DNA of 40,573 nt from Rhodospirillales bacterium (GCA_028818855.1 JAPPMY010000192.1:95119-135691), one strand, 5' to 3'; positions 25,052 through 35,498 are shown, counted from the stretch's first letter. Notes: generated by a model from the sequence alone, not told the origin. Numbers and translations are program-made.

Positions 25052-26053
25052 TTGCGAATCGTCACGATCTTCGGGGGAACGGGGTTCCTCGGGCGCCACA
25101 TCGTCCAGCGGCTGGCGCAGGAGGGCTGCGGCGTCCGCGTCGCCACCCGGCGGCCTGAGCTTGCCGGTTTCCTGCGCCCCTGCGGCGATGTCGGCCAGGT
25201 CGTTCCGGTGCAGGCCAACGTGCGGGACGAGGCCTCGATCCGCCGCGCCGTCGCCGGTGCCGACGCGATCATCAATCTCACCGGCATCCTCTACGAACGC
25301 GGCCGCCAGTCCTTCTACGCCGTCCACGTGGCATCGGCCGGCCGCATCGCGCGCGCCGCGGCGGAGGCCGGCGCGTCCCACCTGCTCCACGTGTCTGCGA
25401 TCGGCGCCGATGCCGCCTCGCCCTCGGCGTACGCGCGCTCCAAGGCCGCCGGCGAGGCCGCGATCAGGGAGGCGTTCGCGGGCGCCACCATCTTCCGGCC
25501 GAGCCTCGTGTTCGGACCGGAGGACGACTTCTTCAACCGCTTCGCGTCCATGGTGCGGTTGGTCCCTGTCCTGCCGCTGTTCTTCGACGGGCTGCCGAAG
25601 ATGAAGATGGACGGGCTCTTCCTCACGCCCGAGTTCGTCGCGGGCACGACACGCTTCCAGCCGGTCTTCGTGGGCGACGTCGCCGAGGCCGCCAAGCGGG
25701 CGCTCGACGGCGAGGCGGCGCGGGGCAAGACCTACGAGCTGGGCGGCCCCTCGGTCTACAGCTACGCCGAGCTGATGGCGATGGTCGCGCGCGAGACCGG
25801 CCGCAAGCCGCTGTTCGCGCCGGTGCCGTTCTTTGCGGCAGCGGTGATGGCGAAGTTCCTGCAGTTCGCGCCGGTGCCGCCGCTCACGCCGGACCAGGTG
25901 ACGCTGCTCCGAATCGACAACGTCGTCTCGCCGGACGCCCCGGGCCTCGCCGACCTCGGCGTGAGCGCGACGGCGGCGGAGCTGATCCTGCCGACGTACC
26001 TGCGGGATCACCGCCGCGGCAGCAGCCAGTCGGCGCCCGTGGCCGAAGCCTGA
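25052..26053 (+). CDS. NDUFA9-like NAD(P)-binding SDR protein
   Basis: This 333-residue atypical short-chain dehydrogenase resembles NDUFA9, the NADPH-holding accessory subunit of respiratory complex I. The nucleotide motif TIFGGTGFLGRHIVQRL is at 5-21, followed by INLTGILYERG, the region SAYARSKAAGEAAIRE in place of the classical YxxxK, and TIFRPSLVFGPEDDFFNRF. The start is TTG with GAGCGGGG upstream; no better start is seen. A complex I role is family-based inference; no nuo gene is in the window. The undecaprenyl-diphosphatase gene uppP is convergent, 10 bp away. Confidence 0.82.
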   Translation: MRIVTIFGGTGFLGRHIVQRLAQEGCGVRVATRRPELAGFLRPCGDVGQVVPVQANVRDEASIRRAVAGADAIINLTGILYERGRQSFYAVHVASAGRIARAAAEAGASHLLHVSAIGADAASPSAYARSKAAGEAAIREAFAGATIFRPSLVFGPEDDFFNRFASMVRLVPVLPLFFDGLPKMKMDGLFLTPEFVAGTTRFQPVFVGDVAEAAKRALDGEAARGKTYELGGPSVYSYAELMAMVARETGRKPLFAPVPFFAAAVMAKFLQFAPVPPLTPDQVTLLRIDNVVSPDAPGLADLGVSATAAELILPTYLRDHRRGSSQSAPVAEA

Positions 26054-26063
26054 GCCGCGCCCC

Positions 26064-26873
26064 TCAGGCCAGGTAGTAGAGCCAGACCAGCACCGCGCCG
26101 CCCAGAGCCAGGCGGTAGATGACGAAGGGCGTGAAGCTCACGCGACGCAGCAGGGCGAGCAGCAGCCAGATCGCGGCCAGCGCCACCACGAACGAGAGCG
26201 CAGCGGCGAGCGCCGCGCTCGCGTGGACGATGGGATCGCCCCGCGTCCACACCTCGAAGCCGGCCACGGCGCCGCTCGCCCCGATGACCGGGATCGACAT
26301 CAGCATCGCGAAGCGCGCCGCCTCCGGCCGCTCGTAGCCGAGCCAGCGGGCCGCGGTCATGGTGACGCCCGAGCGGCTCGCACCGGGAATGAGGGCGAGG
26401 ACCTGGGCCAGCCCGATGAAGAACGCGTGGCCGAGGGTCATGTGCTCAACACGGCGGACGGTGATCCCGATGCGGTCGAAGGCGTAGAGCAGGACGCCGA
26501 AGCCGATCGTGGCCCAGGCGACCACCTCCGGGTCGCGCAGTACCGCCTGCCCCATCACGTAGAGCACGCCGCCGGCCACGATTACCGGAACGGCGGAGAC
26601 GACCAGGTAGAAGCCGAGCGCCCTGCCGAGCTGCCGGTCGCGCCTGCGCCAGTTCCCGCCGAGCCAGCCGAGGACCATGCGCCAGAGATCGCCCGCGAAG
26701 TAGACCAGGACCGCCGCGAGCGTGCCGACATGGACCGCCACGTCCATGACCAGCCCCTGGTCCTGCCAGCCGGTGACGAGAGGCACCAGCACGAGATGGC
26801 CGGACGAGCTCACCGGCAGGAACTCGGTGATGCCCTGGATGATCGTGAGGATGGCGATATGGAAGAAGGGCAC
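26064..26873 (-). CDS. uppP: Undecaprenyl-diphosphatase
   Basis: This 269-residue inner-membrane enzyme (BacA/UppP) recycles undecaprenyl diphosphate to the monophosphate for peptidoglycan and polysaccharide synthesis. The two active-site motifs are present: QGITEFLPVSSSGHLVL near the N-terminus and LIPGASRSGVTMTAA in the middle, with about eight hydrophobic segments. Length is normal. It is known to confer bacitracin tolerance when abundant. It is transcribed alone, away from gltD. Confidence 0.95.
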   Translation of the reverse strand: MPFFHIAILTIIQGITEFLPVSSSGHLVLVPLVTGWQDQGLVMDVAVHVGTLAAVLVYFAGDLWRMVLGWLGGNWRRRDRQLGRALGFYLVVSAVPVIVAGGVLYVMGQAVLRDPEVVAWATIGFGVLLYAFDRIGITVRRVEHMTLGHAFFIGLAQVLALIPGASRSGVTMTAARWLGYERPEAARFAMLMSIPVIGASGAVAGFEVWTRGDPIVHASAALAAALSFVVALAAIWLLLALLRRVSFTPFVIYRLALGGAVLVWLYYLA

Positions 26874-27182
26874 GGGCGCGCTGCCGACTCGCCGGCGGCC
26901 GATTCGCCGCCGCCGCGCTTATACCACCGCGGGGCCGCTGAGGGACAGACTACGCCTCCACCGCTTAGTCGCAGTCCGGTCCTAATTCGAGTGCTCCAGG
27001 CTATTCGGTTTTGGTAAGGCCAATACTCCGCTGGCAATATCGGCGCGTTTCTGGCAGCTATACTGCCCTAAAGAAACTGAATTGCTTGGCGTCCGTGGCG
27101 ACTTGAGGCTATAGTGGGCACAATTGGGGACGGAGGTCCGCGGTAACCCCGCCCCGACAGCGAGACGCCAGGGAGTGGGTAC
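26874..27182. other. 309-bp divergent intergenic region, uppP/gltD
   Basis: No gene is seen. The uppP side carries TATAAG (minus strand, near 26920-26925), a possible -10 without a clear -35. The gltD side is AT-richer from about 26980 and holds the promoter candidate at 27086-27115 and a ribosome site at 27171-27175. No RNA gene or riboswitch fold was recognised. Confidence 0.5.
27086..27115 (+). promoter_or_regulatory. Probable sigma-70 promoter of gltD-gltB
   Basis: TTGGCG (27086-27091), an 18-bp spacer and TATAGT (27110-27115) lie 67 bp before the GTG start. This would give a leader of about 60 bases ending in GGGAG. It is the best -35/-10 pair in the region by eye. Confidence 0.45.
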
Positions 27183-28631
27183 GTGGGCACAGAGATGCTC
27201 AAGTTCGTGGAGCTTGAGCAGAAGCATCCGGAGAAGCGCGCGCCGGCGCTGAGGCGGCGCGACTGGGGCGAGGTCTATGACGACTTCCGCCCCGAGGCGG
27301 CAGCCGACCAGGCCGCCCGCTGCTCCCAGTGCGGCGTGCCCTTCTGTCAGATTCACTGCCCGGTCTCGAACAACATCCCCGACTGGCTGATGCTGACGGC
27401 CGAGGGGCGGCTGGAAGAGGCCTACGAGATCTCGTCGGCGACCAACAACATGCCGGAGATCTGCGGCCGCATCTGCCCGCAGGACCGCCTCTGCGAAGGC
27501 AACTGCGTGATCGAGAAGGGCTTCGAGTCGGTCACCATCGGCGCGGTGGAGCGCTACATCACCGACACCGCGTTCCGCAACGGCTGGGTCAAGCCGCCCG
27601 AGCCCAGGGCCGAGCGACCACAGTCCGTCGGCATCATCGGCGCAGGTCCGGGCGGGATGACGGCCGCCGAGGAGCTGCGCCGCCTCGGCTATCAGGTCCA
27701 CATCTACGACCGCTACGACCGGGTCGGCGGCCTGCTGATCTACGGCATTCCCAACTTCAAGCTGGAGAAATCCATCGTCCGGCGCCGCGCCGACCTGCTC
27801 ATCGAAGGCGGCGTGCAGATGCACCTCAACGTGGAGGTCGGGCGCGACTGCTCGCTGGCCGAGCTGCGCGCGCGGCACGATGCGCTGGTGGTCGCGACCG
27901 GCGCCTACAAGGCGCGCGACATGTCCGTGCCGGGGATCGGTCTCGGCAACATCTTCCAGGCGATGGACTACCTCACCGCGAGCAACCGCAAGGGGCTGGG
28001 CGACGACGTGCCGACCTTCGACGACGGCACGCTCGACGCGCACGGCAGGGACGTCGTCGTGGTCGGCGGCGGCGACACGGCGATGGACTGCGTGCGCACG
28101 GCGGTGCGCCAGGGCGCGCGCTCGGTCCGCTGCCTCTACCGGCGCGACCGCGCAAACATGCCGGGCTCGATGCAGGAGGTCACGCACGCCGAGGAGGAGG
28201 GCGTCGAGTTCGTCTGGCTGTCCTCGCCCGAGGCCGTGCTGGGCGATACCCTCGTGGAGGGGGTGCGCGCGGTGCGCATCCACCTCGGCGTCGCCGATGC
28301 GAGCGGCCGCCAGACCCCCCAGCCGATCCCGGGCTCGAGCTACTCCGTCGACGCCGATCTGCTCATCAAGGCGCTCGGCTTCGACCCCGAGGACCTGCCG
28401 GCCCTGTTCGACGAGCCCGCGCTCGAGACGACCCGCTGGGGCACGCTGCTCATCGACTGGCGCACCATGATGACGAGCCTCGACGGCGTCTTCGCCATCG
28501 GCGACATCGTGCGCGGCGCTTCGCTGGTCGTCTGGGCGATCAAGGACGGGCGCGACGCCGCAAGCGCCATCCACCGCTACATCCAGGCGAAGGCCGACGA
28601 AGGCGCCGCCGTGAGCAGGGCTGCGGCATGA
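27183..28631 (+). CDS. gltD: Glutamate synthase small (beta) subunit
   Basis: This 482-residue NADPH-oxidising flavoprotein subunit passes electrons to GltB. The N-terminal cysteine region for two [4Fe-4S] clusters is CSQCGVPFCQIHCPVSNNIP and CGRICPQDRLCEGNC. The FAD motif is VGIIGAGPGGMTAAEELRR, the NADPH motif VVVVGGGDTAMDCVRTA, and the C-terminal FAIGDIVRGASLVVWAI closes the FAD site. The GTG start has GGGAG eight bases upstream. It precedes gltB, the reverse of the order in E. coli, and overlaps it by 4 bp. Confidence 0.96.
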   Translation: MGTEMLKFVELEQKHPEKRAPALRRRDWGEVYDDFRPEAAADQAARCSQCGVPFCQIHCPVSNNIPDWLMLTAEGRLEEAYEISSATNNMPEICGRICPQDRLCEGNCVIEKGFESVTIGAVERYITDTAFRNGWVKPPEPRAERPQSVGIIGAGPGGMTAAEELRRLGYQVHIYDRYDRVGGLLIYGIPNFKLEKSIVRRRADLLIEGGVQMHLNVEVGRDCSLAELRARHDALVVATGAYKARDMSVPGIGLGNIFQAMDYLTASNRKGLGDDVPTFDDGTLDAHGRDVVVVGGGDTAMDCVRTAVRQGARSVRCLYRRDRANMPGSMQEVTHAEEEGVEFVWLSSPEAVLGDTLVEGVRAVRIHLGVADASGRQTPQPIPGSSYSVDADLLIKALGFDPEDLPALFDEPALETTRWGTLLIDWRTMMTSLDGVFAIGDIVRGASLVVWAIKDGRDAASAIHRYIQAKADEGAAVSRAAA

Positions 28632-31600
28632 GCGACGGCAGGCACCCTCCGCTGGCCGGCGTCACCGGGCTGGGCGGCGGCCTCTACGATCCCGCGTTCG
28701 AGCACGATTCATGCGGGGTCGGCCTCATCGCCGCGCTCGACGGCACGCCGCGCCGAGACGTGGTGGAGGCCGGTATCGCGGCGCTGAAGGCGGTGTGGCA
28801 CCGGGGCGCGGTGGATGCCGACGGCATGACCGGCGACGGCGCCGGCATCCACGTCGAGATTCCGCAGGATTTCTTCAGGGAGCACGTGGAGGCGACGGGC
28901 CAGGGCACCCAGGGCAGGCGCCTTGCCGTCGGCATGGTGTTCCTGCCCAAGACCGACCTCGGCGCGCAGGACCTTTGCCGCAGCATCGTCGAGACGGAGA
29001 TCCTCCGCTTCGGCCACGGCATCCAGGGCTGGCGCCAGGTGCCGATCGATTCCTCGGTGATCGGCGAGAAAGCGAACGCGAGCCGGCCGGAGATCGAGCA
29101 GGTCATGGTCGCGAACGAGCGCGGCGTCGATGACGACCAGTTCGAGATCGACCTCTACATCATCCGCCGGCGCATCGAGAAGCAGGTGCTCGACCACCAC
29201 ATCACCGGCTTCTACATCTGCTCGCTCTCGTCCCGCTCGCTCATCTACAAGGGGATGTTCCTGGCCGAGCAGTGCACGGCCTTCTATCCGGACCTGCTGG
29301 ACGAGCGCTTCGTCTCCCGCTTCGCGATCTTCCATCAGCGCTATTCGACCAACACCTTCCCCACCTGGCGCCTGGCCCAGCCCTTCCGCATGCTCGCCCA
29401 CAACGGCGAGATCAACACGGTGCGCGGCAACAAGAACTGGATGGCGAGCCACGAAACGCGGGCCGCCAGCGACGTCTTCGGCCCGCACAACAACGAGCTT
29501 TTCCCGCTGATCGAGCCCGACGCTTCCGATTCGATGGCGCTCGACGCCGTGCTGGAAGGCGTGGTGCGGGCCGGCCGCTCGGTGCCGGCGGCCTACAGCC
29601 TGCTCATCCCGGACGCGTGGTCAAAGAAGCAGGACATGCCGGCCCACCACCGGGCGTTCTACAACTTCTGCAATTGCGTGATGGAGCCCTGGGACGGCCC
29701 GGCGGCGGTCGCTGCCACCGACGGCGCCTGGATCCTCGCGGGCATGGACCGGAACGGCCTCCGCCCCATGCGCTACAGCGTCACCGCCAACGACATGCTC
29801 GTTGTCGGCTCGGAGGCCGGCATGGTCCCGATCGCGCCCGAGCAGATCGTCGAGAGCGGCCGGCTCGGCCCCGGACAGATGATCGCCGTCGATCTTGCCG
29901 AAGGCCGCCTCTACCACGACCGCGAGATCAAGGACGAGCTTGCCGACGCCAAGCCCTACGCGACGTGGGTCGGCGACGTGGTGGACGGCAGCGCCCTCGT
30001 CGGCGGCAGGACGGAGCCCCGCATGTTCTCGCGCGACGAGCTGCGCCGGCGCCAGCGCATGGTGGGCTACTCCATGGAGGAGCTGGAGCTGGTGCTCCAT
30101 CCCATGGTGGAGGACGGCAAGGAGCCCACCGGCTCGATGGGCGACGACACGCCGCTCGCCGTGCTCTCCGGCCAGTATCGGGGCCTGCACTACTACTTCC
30201 GCCAGATGTTCGCGCAGGTGACCAACCCGCCGATCGATTCCTTGCGCGAGTACGCCGTCATGAGCCTGCTCACGCGGCTCGGCAGCATGGGCAACATCTT
30301 CGCCGACGAGCCCGAGCAGACCGCGTTCCTGCAGCTCGATTCGCCGGTTCTCACCAACGGCGAGTTCGCGGGCCTGATCGAATACCTCGACGACAAGGCG
30401 GTGTGGATCGACTGCACCTTCGACGCGTCCCCCGGCCGCGAACGGCTCACCGAGGCGATCGAGCAGATTCGCGGGCAGGCGGAGGAAGCGGTGCGCGGCG
30501 GCGCCACCCACCTCATCCTCACCGACGAGCACGTCTCGGAGGAGCGCGCGCCGATCCCCATGATCCTGGCGGCGGGCGGCGTGCACAGCCACCTGGTGCG
30601 CCAGCGGCTCAGGACCTTCACGTCGATCAACGTGCGCGCCGCCGAGTGCATGGACGTGCACTACTTCGCCGTCCTCATCGGGGTCGGCACGACCACGATC
30701 AACCCTTACATCGCGCTGGAGAGCATCGCCGACAGGCAGGAGCGCGGCCTCTTCGGCAACCTGAGCGTGGAGGACTGCGAGGAGCGCTACCGCCGCGCCG
30801 TCGACGCCGGGCTCCTCAAGATCCTCTCCAAGATGGGCATCTCGGTGCTCAGCTCGTACCGGAGCGGCTACAACTTCGAGGCCGTGGGGCTCAGCCGGGC
30901 GCTGGTCGCCGACTTCTTCCCCGGCATGACCGCGCGCCTCTCAGGCATCGGGCTCAGCGGCATCAAGCGCCGCGTGCTCCACCAGCATCGCAAGGCCTTT
31001 GAGGAGAGCCCGGTCGTGCTGCCGGTCGGCGGCCTTCTCAAGTACCGCCGCTCGGGCGAGGTGCACGCCTTCGACGGGCCGCTCATCCACATGCTCCAGT
31101 CCGCTCTCGCGACCGATTCCTACGCGACCTACAAGAAGTACGCCGAGGGCGTCTACGCGCTGCCGCCGATCCAGATTCGCAACCTGCTCGACTTCAAGTC
31201 CGGCAGGCCGGAGATCGGGCTCGACGAGGTGGAGTCGATCACGCAGGTCCGCAAGCGCTTCAGCAGCGGCAGCATGTCGCACGGCGCGCTCTCCAGGGAG
31301 GCGCACGAGACGCTGGCCATCGCCATGAACCGCATCGGGGCTGCCTCCTGCAGCGGCGAGGGCGGCGAGGCGGCCGAGCGCTTCGAGCCCCGCGACAACG
31401 GCGACAACGCATCGTCCGCCACCAAGCAGATCGCCTCCGCCCGCTTCGGCGTTACCGCGGAGTACCTGAACCGCTGCCGCGAGATCGAGATCAAGATGGC
31501 GCAGGGGGCGAAGCCCGGCGAGGGCGGCCAGCTTCCGGGCTTCAAGGTCTCGGAGGAGATCGCGAAGCTGCGCCACTCGACGCCCGGCGTGACCCTCATC

Positions 31601-33142
31601 TCGCCGCCGCCGCACCACGACATCTACTCGATCGAGGACCTGGCGCAGCTCATCTACGACCTGAAGCAGATCAACCCCCACGCCAGGGTCACGGTCAAGC
31701 TCGTGGCCGAGGCCGGCATCGGCACGATTGCGGCAGGCGTGGCCAAGGCGAAGGCCGACGTGGTCCTGGTCTCCGGCCACGACGGCGGCACCGGCGCTTC
31801 ACCCCAGAGCAGCGTCAAGTATGCCGGCGTGCCCTGGGAGATGGGCCTGGCCGAAGTGCATCAGGTGCTCACCCTGAACCGCCTGCGCCACACCGTGACG
31901 CTCCGCGTCGACGGCGGCATCAAGACCGGCCGCGACGTCGTCACCGCCGCCATGCTGGGCGCCGAGGAGTTCGGCATCGGCACCACCTCGCTGGTCGCGA
32001 TGGGCTGCATCCTGGTGCGCCAGTGCCACAGCAACACCTGCCCGGTCGGCGTCTGCACGCAGGACCCAAAGCTCCGCGCCAAGTTCGAGGGCTCGCCGGA
32101 GAAGGTGGTGAACCTCTTCACCTTCATCGGCGAGGAGGTGCGCGAGATCCTGGCGTCGCTCGGCGCCTCCACCCTCGACGAGATCGTCGGGCGCACCGAC
32201 CTGCTGCGCCAGGTGAGCCGCGGCAGCGCCGACCTCGACGACCTCGACCTGAACCCGCTGCTGGCCCAGGCCGACCCCGGCGGCCACCCGCGCCACTCCC
32301 CGCGCAAGGGCCGGATCGCGGTGCCCGACACGCTCGACGAGCAGATCATCAGCGACGCCGACGACGCGCTGGAAGTGCCGGAGAAGATGCAGCTCGCCTA
32401 CACGATCAGCAACACGCACCGCACGATCGGGGCCAAGCTCTCCTCCCACCTCACGCGGCGCTTCGGCATGGCGGGGCTGCCGCCCAACTACTTCACGGTG
32501 AGCCTGCGCGGCTCCGCCGGCCAGTCGCTCGGCGCCTGGGCCGTGCAGGGCCTCAAGATCGTGGTGAACGGCGATGCCAACGACTACGTCGGCAAGGGGC
32601 TTTCCGGCGGTACCATCGTCGTGCGCATGCCGACCTCGAGCCCGCTGCTCTCCAACGAGAACACGATCATCGGCAACGTCGTCCTCTACGGCGCCACGAG
32701 CGGCAAGCTGTTCGCCGCCGGCCAGGCGGGCGAGCGCTTCTGCGTGCGCAACTCCGGCGCGCGCGCCGTGGTCGAGGGCTGCGGCTCCAACGGGTGCGAA
32801 TACATGACCGGCGGCATCGCGGTGATCCTGGGCCCCGTGGGCGACAACTTCGCGGCCGGCATGACCGGCGGCATGGCCTTCGTCTACGACCCCGACGCCT
32901 CCTTCGAGCGCCGCGTCAACGCCGACACCGTGGTCTGGCAGCGCATCGCGAGCACCTACTGGGAGAACGAGTGCCGCTCGCTGGTGGCGGAGCACCATGC
33001 CGAGACGCTCTCGCGCTACAGCGAGCGCCTGCTCGCCGACTGGACCCTGGAGATCGGCAACTTCTGGCAGATCTGCCCGCGCGAGATGATCTCCCGACTC
33101 GCCCATCCACTGGTCGACGAGGCAGAAGCCGAGATCGCCTGA
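28628..33142 (+). CDS. gltB: Glutamate synthase large (alpha) subunit
   Basis: This 1504-residue subunit makes two glutamates from 2-oxoglutarate and glutamine. The mature N-terminal Cys is C29 (FEHDSCGVGLIA), preceded by a 28-residue propeptide. The glutaminase domain continues with RFAIFHQRYSTNTFPTW and AHNGEINTVRGN. The FMN barrel has GAKPGEGGQLPG and VSGHDGGTGASP, and the [3Fe-4S] cysteines are in CHSNTCPVGVC. The C-terminal GxGxG helix domain runs through GATSGKLFAAGQAGERFCVRN and GCEYMTGG. The ATG overlaps gltD (ATGA); the same frame stays open upstream inside gltD but is not coding there. Confidence 0.97.
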   Translation: MSDGRHPPLAGVTGLGGGLYDPAFEHDSCGVGLIAALDGTPRRDVVEAGIAALKAVWHRGAVDADGMTGDGAGIHVEIPQDFFREHVEATGQGTQGRRLAVGMVFLPKTDLGAQDLCRSIVETEILRFGHGIQGWRQVPIDSSVIGEKANASRPEIEQVMVANERGVDDDQFEIDLYIIRRRIEKQVLDHHITGFYICSLSSRSLIYKGMFLAEQCTAFYPDLLDERFVSRFAIFHQRYSTNTFPTWRLAQPFRMLAHNGEINTVRGNKNWMASHETRAASDVFGPHNNELFPLIEPDASDSMALDAVLEGVVRAGRSVPAAYSLLIPDAWSKKQDMPAHHRAFYNFCNCVMEPWDGPAAVAATDGAWILAGMDRNGLRPMRYSVTANDMLVVGSEAGMVPIAPEQIVESGRLGPGQMIAVDLAEGRLYHDREIKDELADAKPYATWVGDVVDGSALVGGRTEPRMFSRDELRRRQRMVGYSMEELELVLHPMVEDGKEPTGSMGDDTPLAVLSGQYRGLHYYFRQMFAQVTNPPIDSLREYAVMSLLTRLGSMGNIFADEPEQTAFLQLDSPVLTNGEFAGLIEYLDDKAVWIDCTFDASPGRERLTEAIEQIRGQAEEAVRGGATHLILTDEHVSEERAPIPMILAAGGVHSHLVRQRLRTFTSINVRAAECMDVHYFAVLIGVGTTTINPYIALESIADRQERGLFGNLSVEDCEERYRRAVDAGLLKILSKMGISVLSSYRSGYNFEAVGLSRALVADFFPGMTARLSGIGLSGIKRRVLHQHRKAFEESPVVLPVGGLLKYRRSGEVHAFDGPLIHMLQSALATDSYATYKKYAEGVYALPPIQIRNLLDFKSGRPEIGLDEVESITQVRKRFSSGSMSHGALSREAHETLAIAMNRIGAASCSGEGGEAAERFEPRDNGDNASSATKQIASARFGVTAEYLNRCREIEIKMAQGAKPGEGGQLPGFKVSEEIAKLRHSTPGVTLISPPPHHDIYSIEDLAQLIYDLKQINPHARVTVKLVAEAGIGTIAAGVAKAKADVVLVSGHDGGTGASPQSSVKYAGVPWEMGLAEVHQVLTLNRLRHTVTLRVDGGIKTGRDVVTAAMLGAEEFGIGTTSLVAMGCILVRQCHSNTCPVGVCTQDPKLRAKFEGSPEKVVNLFTFIGEEVREILASLGASTLDEIVGRTDLLRQVSRGSADLDDLDLNPLLAQADPGGHPRHSPRKGRIAVPDTLDEQIISDADDALEVPEKMQLAYTISNTHRTIGAKLSSHLTRRFGMAGLPPNYFTVSLRGSAGQSLGAWAVQGLKIVVNGDANDYVGKGLSGGTIVVRMPTSSPLLSNENTIIGNVVLYGATSGKLFAAGQAGERFCVRNSGARAVVEGCGSNGCEYMTGGIAVILGPVGDNFAAGMTGGMAFVYDPDASFERRVNADTVVWQRIASTYWENECRSLVAEHHAETLSRYSERLLADWTLEIGNFWQICPREMISRLAHPLVDEAEAEIA

Positions 33143-33212
33143 CCCGGCCGGCGGCGCCGCGCCGGGGCTTGAGCAACGTCTATTCGTGCCGGGCACGGCA
33201 TCTCGGACGCCC

Positions 33213-33319
33213 CCCACCTCACCCCAACCCTCTCCGCCCCCAGGAGCGGAGAGGGAGAAACGGCCGGCGCCGAACTCGTTCCCCCTCCTCCTGGGAGGAG
33301 GGGGACAGGGGGAGGTGGG
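33213..33319. repeat. REP/BIME-like palindromic repeat element
   Basis: This 107-bp element is bounded by 8-bp inverted ends, CCCACCTC (33213-33220) and GAGGTGGG (33312-33319). Inside are two strong hairpins: CCCTCTCCGC/GCGGAGAGGG (33228-33237/33246-33255, 8-base loop) and CCCCCTCCTCC/GGAGGAGGGGG (33281-33291/33294-33304, 2-base centre). Similar CCTCACCCCAACCCTCTCC-type elements are dispersed in many proteobacterial genomes. It lies between the convergent gltB and tgt genes and could also end both transcripts. Confidence 0.75.
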
Positions 33320-33363
33320 TTTGTCGGGTACAGACCACCAAGTTCCGGCAGGGCGGGCGAATT

Positions 33364-34473
33364 CTAGTTCGGCTCCAGAGCTTCAGCCTGCGTAGCGGCA
33401 AACGAGTCGAGGCGGCCGTCTGCAATCGCGGCGCGCAGGTCGGCCATCAGGCGCTGGTAGAAATAGAGGTTGTGCTGGCTCAGCAGGATCGGGCCCAGCA
33501 TCTCGCCCGTGCGGAACAGGTGGTGCAGGTAGGCACGGCTGTAGTCCGCGCACGTCGGGCAGGCGCAGGCGGCATCGAGAGGCGATGAGTCCTCGGCATG
33601 CCGGGCGTTCCGCATGTTGAGGGTGCCGCTCAACGTGTAGGCGCGGGCGGTGCGGCCGGAGCGGGTGGGGAGCACGCAGTCGAACATGTCGATGCCGCGC
33701 CGCACCGATTGCACGATGTCGTCCGGCATGCCCACCCCCATGAGGTAGCGCGGGCGCTCCGCCGGCAGCGCGCCGTCCAGTCCGTCGAGCACGCCCAGCA
33801 TTTGCGCCTGCCCCTCGCCCACCGCGAGCCCGCCGACGGCGTAGCCGTCGAAGCCGATCTCCCGCAGCGCCGCCGCCGATTCCGAGCGCAGCGCCGGGAA
33901 CACCCCGCCCTGCACGATGCCGAAGAGCCCGTAGCCGGGCCTCGGCACGAACGCCTCCCTGCAGCGCGCGGCCCAGCGCGTGGAGCGGCGCATCGCGTCC
34001 GCCGCCTCCGCCTCGCTCGCGGGGTAGGGCGTGCACTCGTCGAGCACCATGGTGATGTCGCTCCCCAGATCGTGTTGGATCGCCACGGCACCCGCCGGCG
34101 TCAGGTGGTGGCGGGAGCCGTCGGTGTGCGCGCGAAAGACCACGCCGTCCTCCTGCACGGTGCGGAGCCCGGCGAGCGACATCACCTGGAAGCCGCCGGA
34201 ATCGGTGAGGATCGGCCCCGGCCAGTTCATGAACCTGTGCAGGCCGCCGAGGCGGGCGATGCGGCCTGCGCCGGGCCGGATCATCAGGTGATAGGTGTTG
34301 CCGAGCACCATCTCGGCGCCGCTCGCCCGCACGGCGTCGACCGTGAGGCCCTTGACCGCCCCCTGGGTGCCGACCGGCATGAAGGCCGGCGTGTGGACGG
34401 GCCCGTGCGCGGTCTCCAGCCGGCCGAGCCTGGCGCGGCCATCCGTCGCCTCCACGGTGAAGCCGAGCGTCAC
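33364..34473 (-). CDS. tgt: tRNA-guanine (queuine) transglycosylase
   Basis: This 369-residue enzyme swaps guanine 34 of GUN-anticodon tRNAs for preQ1. Visible are [42 protein letters not shown] (substrate-binding Asp), [12 protein letters not shown] with the nucleophile Asp, and the zinc site [18 protein letters not shown]. The GTG start overlaps the queA stop as GTGA; the longer frame to 34914 is a queA shadow. It is the last gene of the gyrA-coaD-queA-tgt set. Confidence 0.96.
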   Translation of the reverse strand: MTLGFTVEATDGRARLGRLETAHGPVHTPAFMPVGTQGAVKGLTVDAVRASGAEMVLGNTYHLMIRPGAGRIARLGGLHRFMNWPGPILTDSGGFQVMSLAGLRTVQEDGVVFRAHTDGSRHHLTPAGAVAIQHDLGSDITMVLDECTPYPASEAEAADAMRRSTRWAARCREAFVPRPGYGLFGIVQGGVFPALRSESAAALREIGFDGYAVGGLAVGEGQAQMLGVLDGLDGALPAERPRYLMGVGMPDDIVQSVRRGIDMFDCVLPTRSGRTARAYTLSGTLNMRNARHAEDSSPLDAACACPTCADYSRAYLHHLFRTGEMLGPILLSQHNLYFYQRLMADLRAAIADGRLDSFAATQAEALEPN

Positions 34474-35498
34474 GCCGCATCCTCCCGCGCGAGCAGGCAG
34501 GCATCGCCATAGGAATAGAACCGGTAGCCCGCGGCCAGCGCCGCCGCGTAGGCCGCCTTCATGCGCGGGGTTCCGGCGAAGGCGCAGACCAGCATGAAGA
34601 GCGTGGAGCGCGGCAGGTGGAAGTTGGTCAGCATCAGGTCGACCGCCCTGAAGCGATACCCCGGCTCGATGAAGAGATCGACCTCGCCCGAGAATGCCTC
34701 CACGGTGCCGTCGGGCCGGGCCGCGTTCTCCAGCAGACGGACGACCGTGGTGCCCACCGCGACGATGCGCCCGCCGGCCGCGCGGCAGCCGTTGATGGCG
34801 GCGGCGACGTCGGGTGCCAGCGCGCAGGTCTCCGCGTGCATCGGGTGATCGGCGGTGTCCTCCACCGTGACGGGCAGGAACGTGCCGGCGCCCACATGCA
34901 GCGTGACGAAGCACCGGCCGATGCCGGCCGCGTCGATCGCCCGCAACAGGCGTTCGGTGAAGTGGAGGCCCGCCGTCGGCGCGGCGACGGCCCCCGCCTT
35001 CCGCGCGTAGACGGTCTGGTAATCGTCGCGGTCCCGCTCATCGGCCGCGCGGCGCATGTAGGGCGGAAGCGGCATGGCGCCGTGGCTCCGGAGCGCTTCG
35101 TTGAGCGCCGCGCCCTGGCGGTCGAAGACGAGGCTCACCTCCGGCCCGTCGCGGCCCTCGACGGTCGCCGAGAAGCCTTCGGCGAAGCGGATCACGTCGC
35201 CCGGCCTGAGCCGCCGCGCTGGCTTGGCGAAGGCGAGCCAGCGTGCCCCCTGCCGCCGCCGGTGCAGGGTAAGCTCGACCCCCGCCTCGCCCCGCGTGCC
35301 CGCGAGCCGCGCCGGGATCACGCGCGTGTCGTTGAACACCATCATGTCGCCCGGCCGCAGCAGGGCCGGCAGGTCGGCCACCCCGCGATGAGCGAGGCCG
35401 GCGGTGAGATCGAGGAGGCGGGCGGAATCGCGCGGGCGTGCGGGGCGCGTCGCGATGGCTTCGCGCGGGAGGTCGAAATCGAAGGCGTCGACCCGCAC
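34470..35498 (-). CDS. queA: S-adenosylmethionine:tRNA ribosyltransferase-isomerase
   Basis: This 342-residue enzyme converts preQ1-tRNA to epoxyqueuosine-tRNA using the ribosyl part of SAM. Family stretches include [24 protein letters not shown] (start), [30 protein letters not shown] and [20 protein letters not shown]. Length is normal. It starts 24 bp after coaD and overlaps tgt by 4 bp, placing both queuosine enzymes under one transcript. Confidence 0.96.
   Translation of the reverse strand: MRVDAFDFDLPREAIATRPARPRDSARLLDLTAGLAHRGVADLPALLRPGDMMVFNDTRVIPARLAGTRGEAGVELTLHRRRQGARWLAFAKPARRLRPGDVIRFAEGFSATVEGRDGPEVSLVFDRQGAALNEALRSHGAMPLPPYMRRAADERDRDDYQTVYARKAGAVAAPTAGLHFTERLLRAIDAAGIGRCFVTLHVGAGTFLPVTVEDTADHPMHAETCALAPDVAAAINGCRAAGGRIVAVGTTVVRLLENAARPDGTVEAFSGEVDLFIEPGYRFRAVDLMLTNFHLPRSTLFMLVCAFAGTPRMKAAYAAALAAGYRFYSYGDACLLAREDAA

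Noticed and set aside
27329-28627. Extension of the gltB frame upstream through gltD
   Set aside because: The frame is open, but the sequence before 28628 is Arg-rich and has no family match. The GATase Cys needs to be near the N-terminus, and ATGA coupling at 28628 fits.
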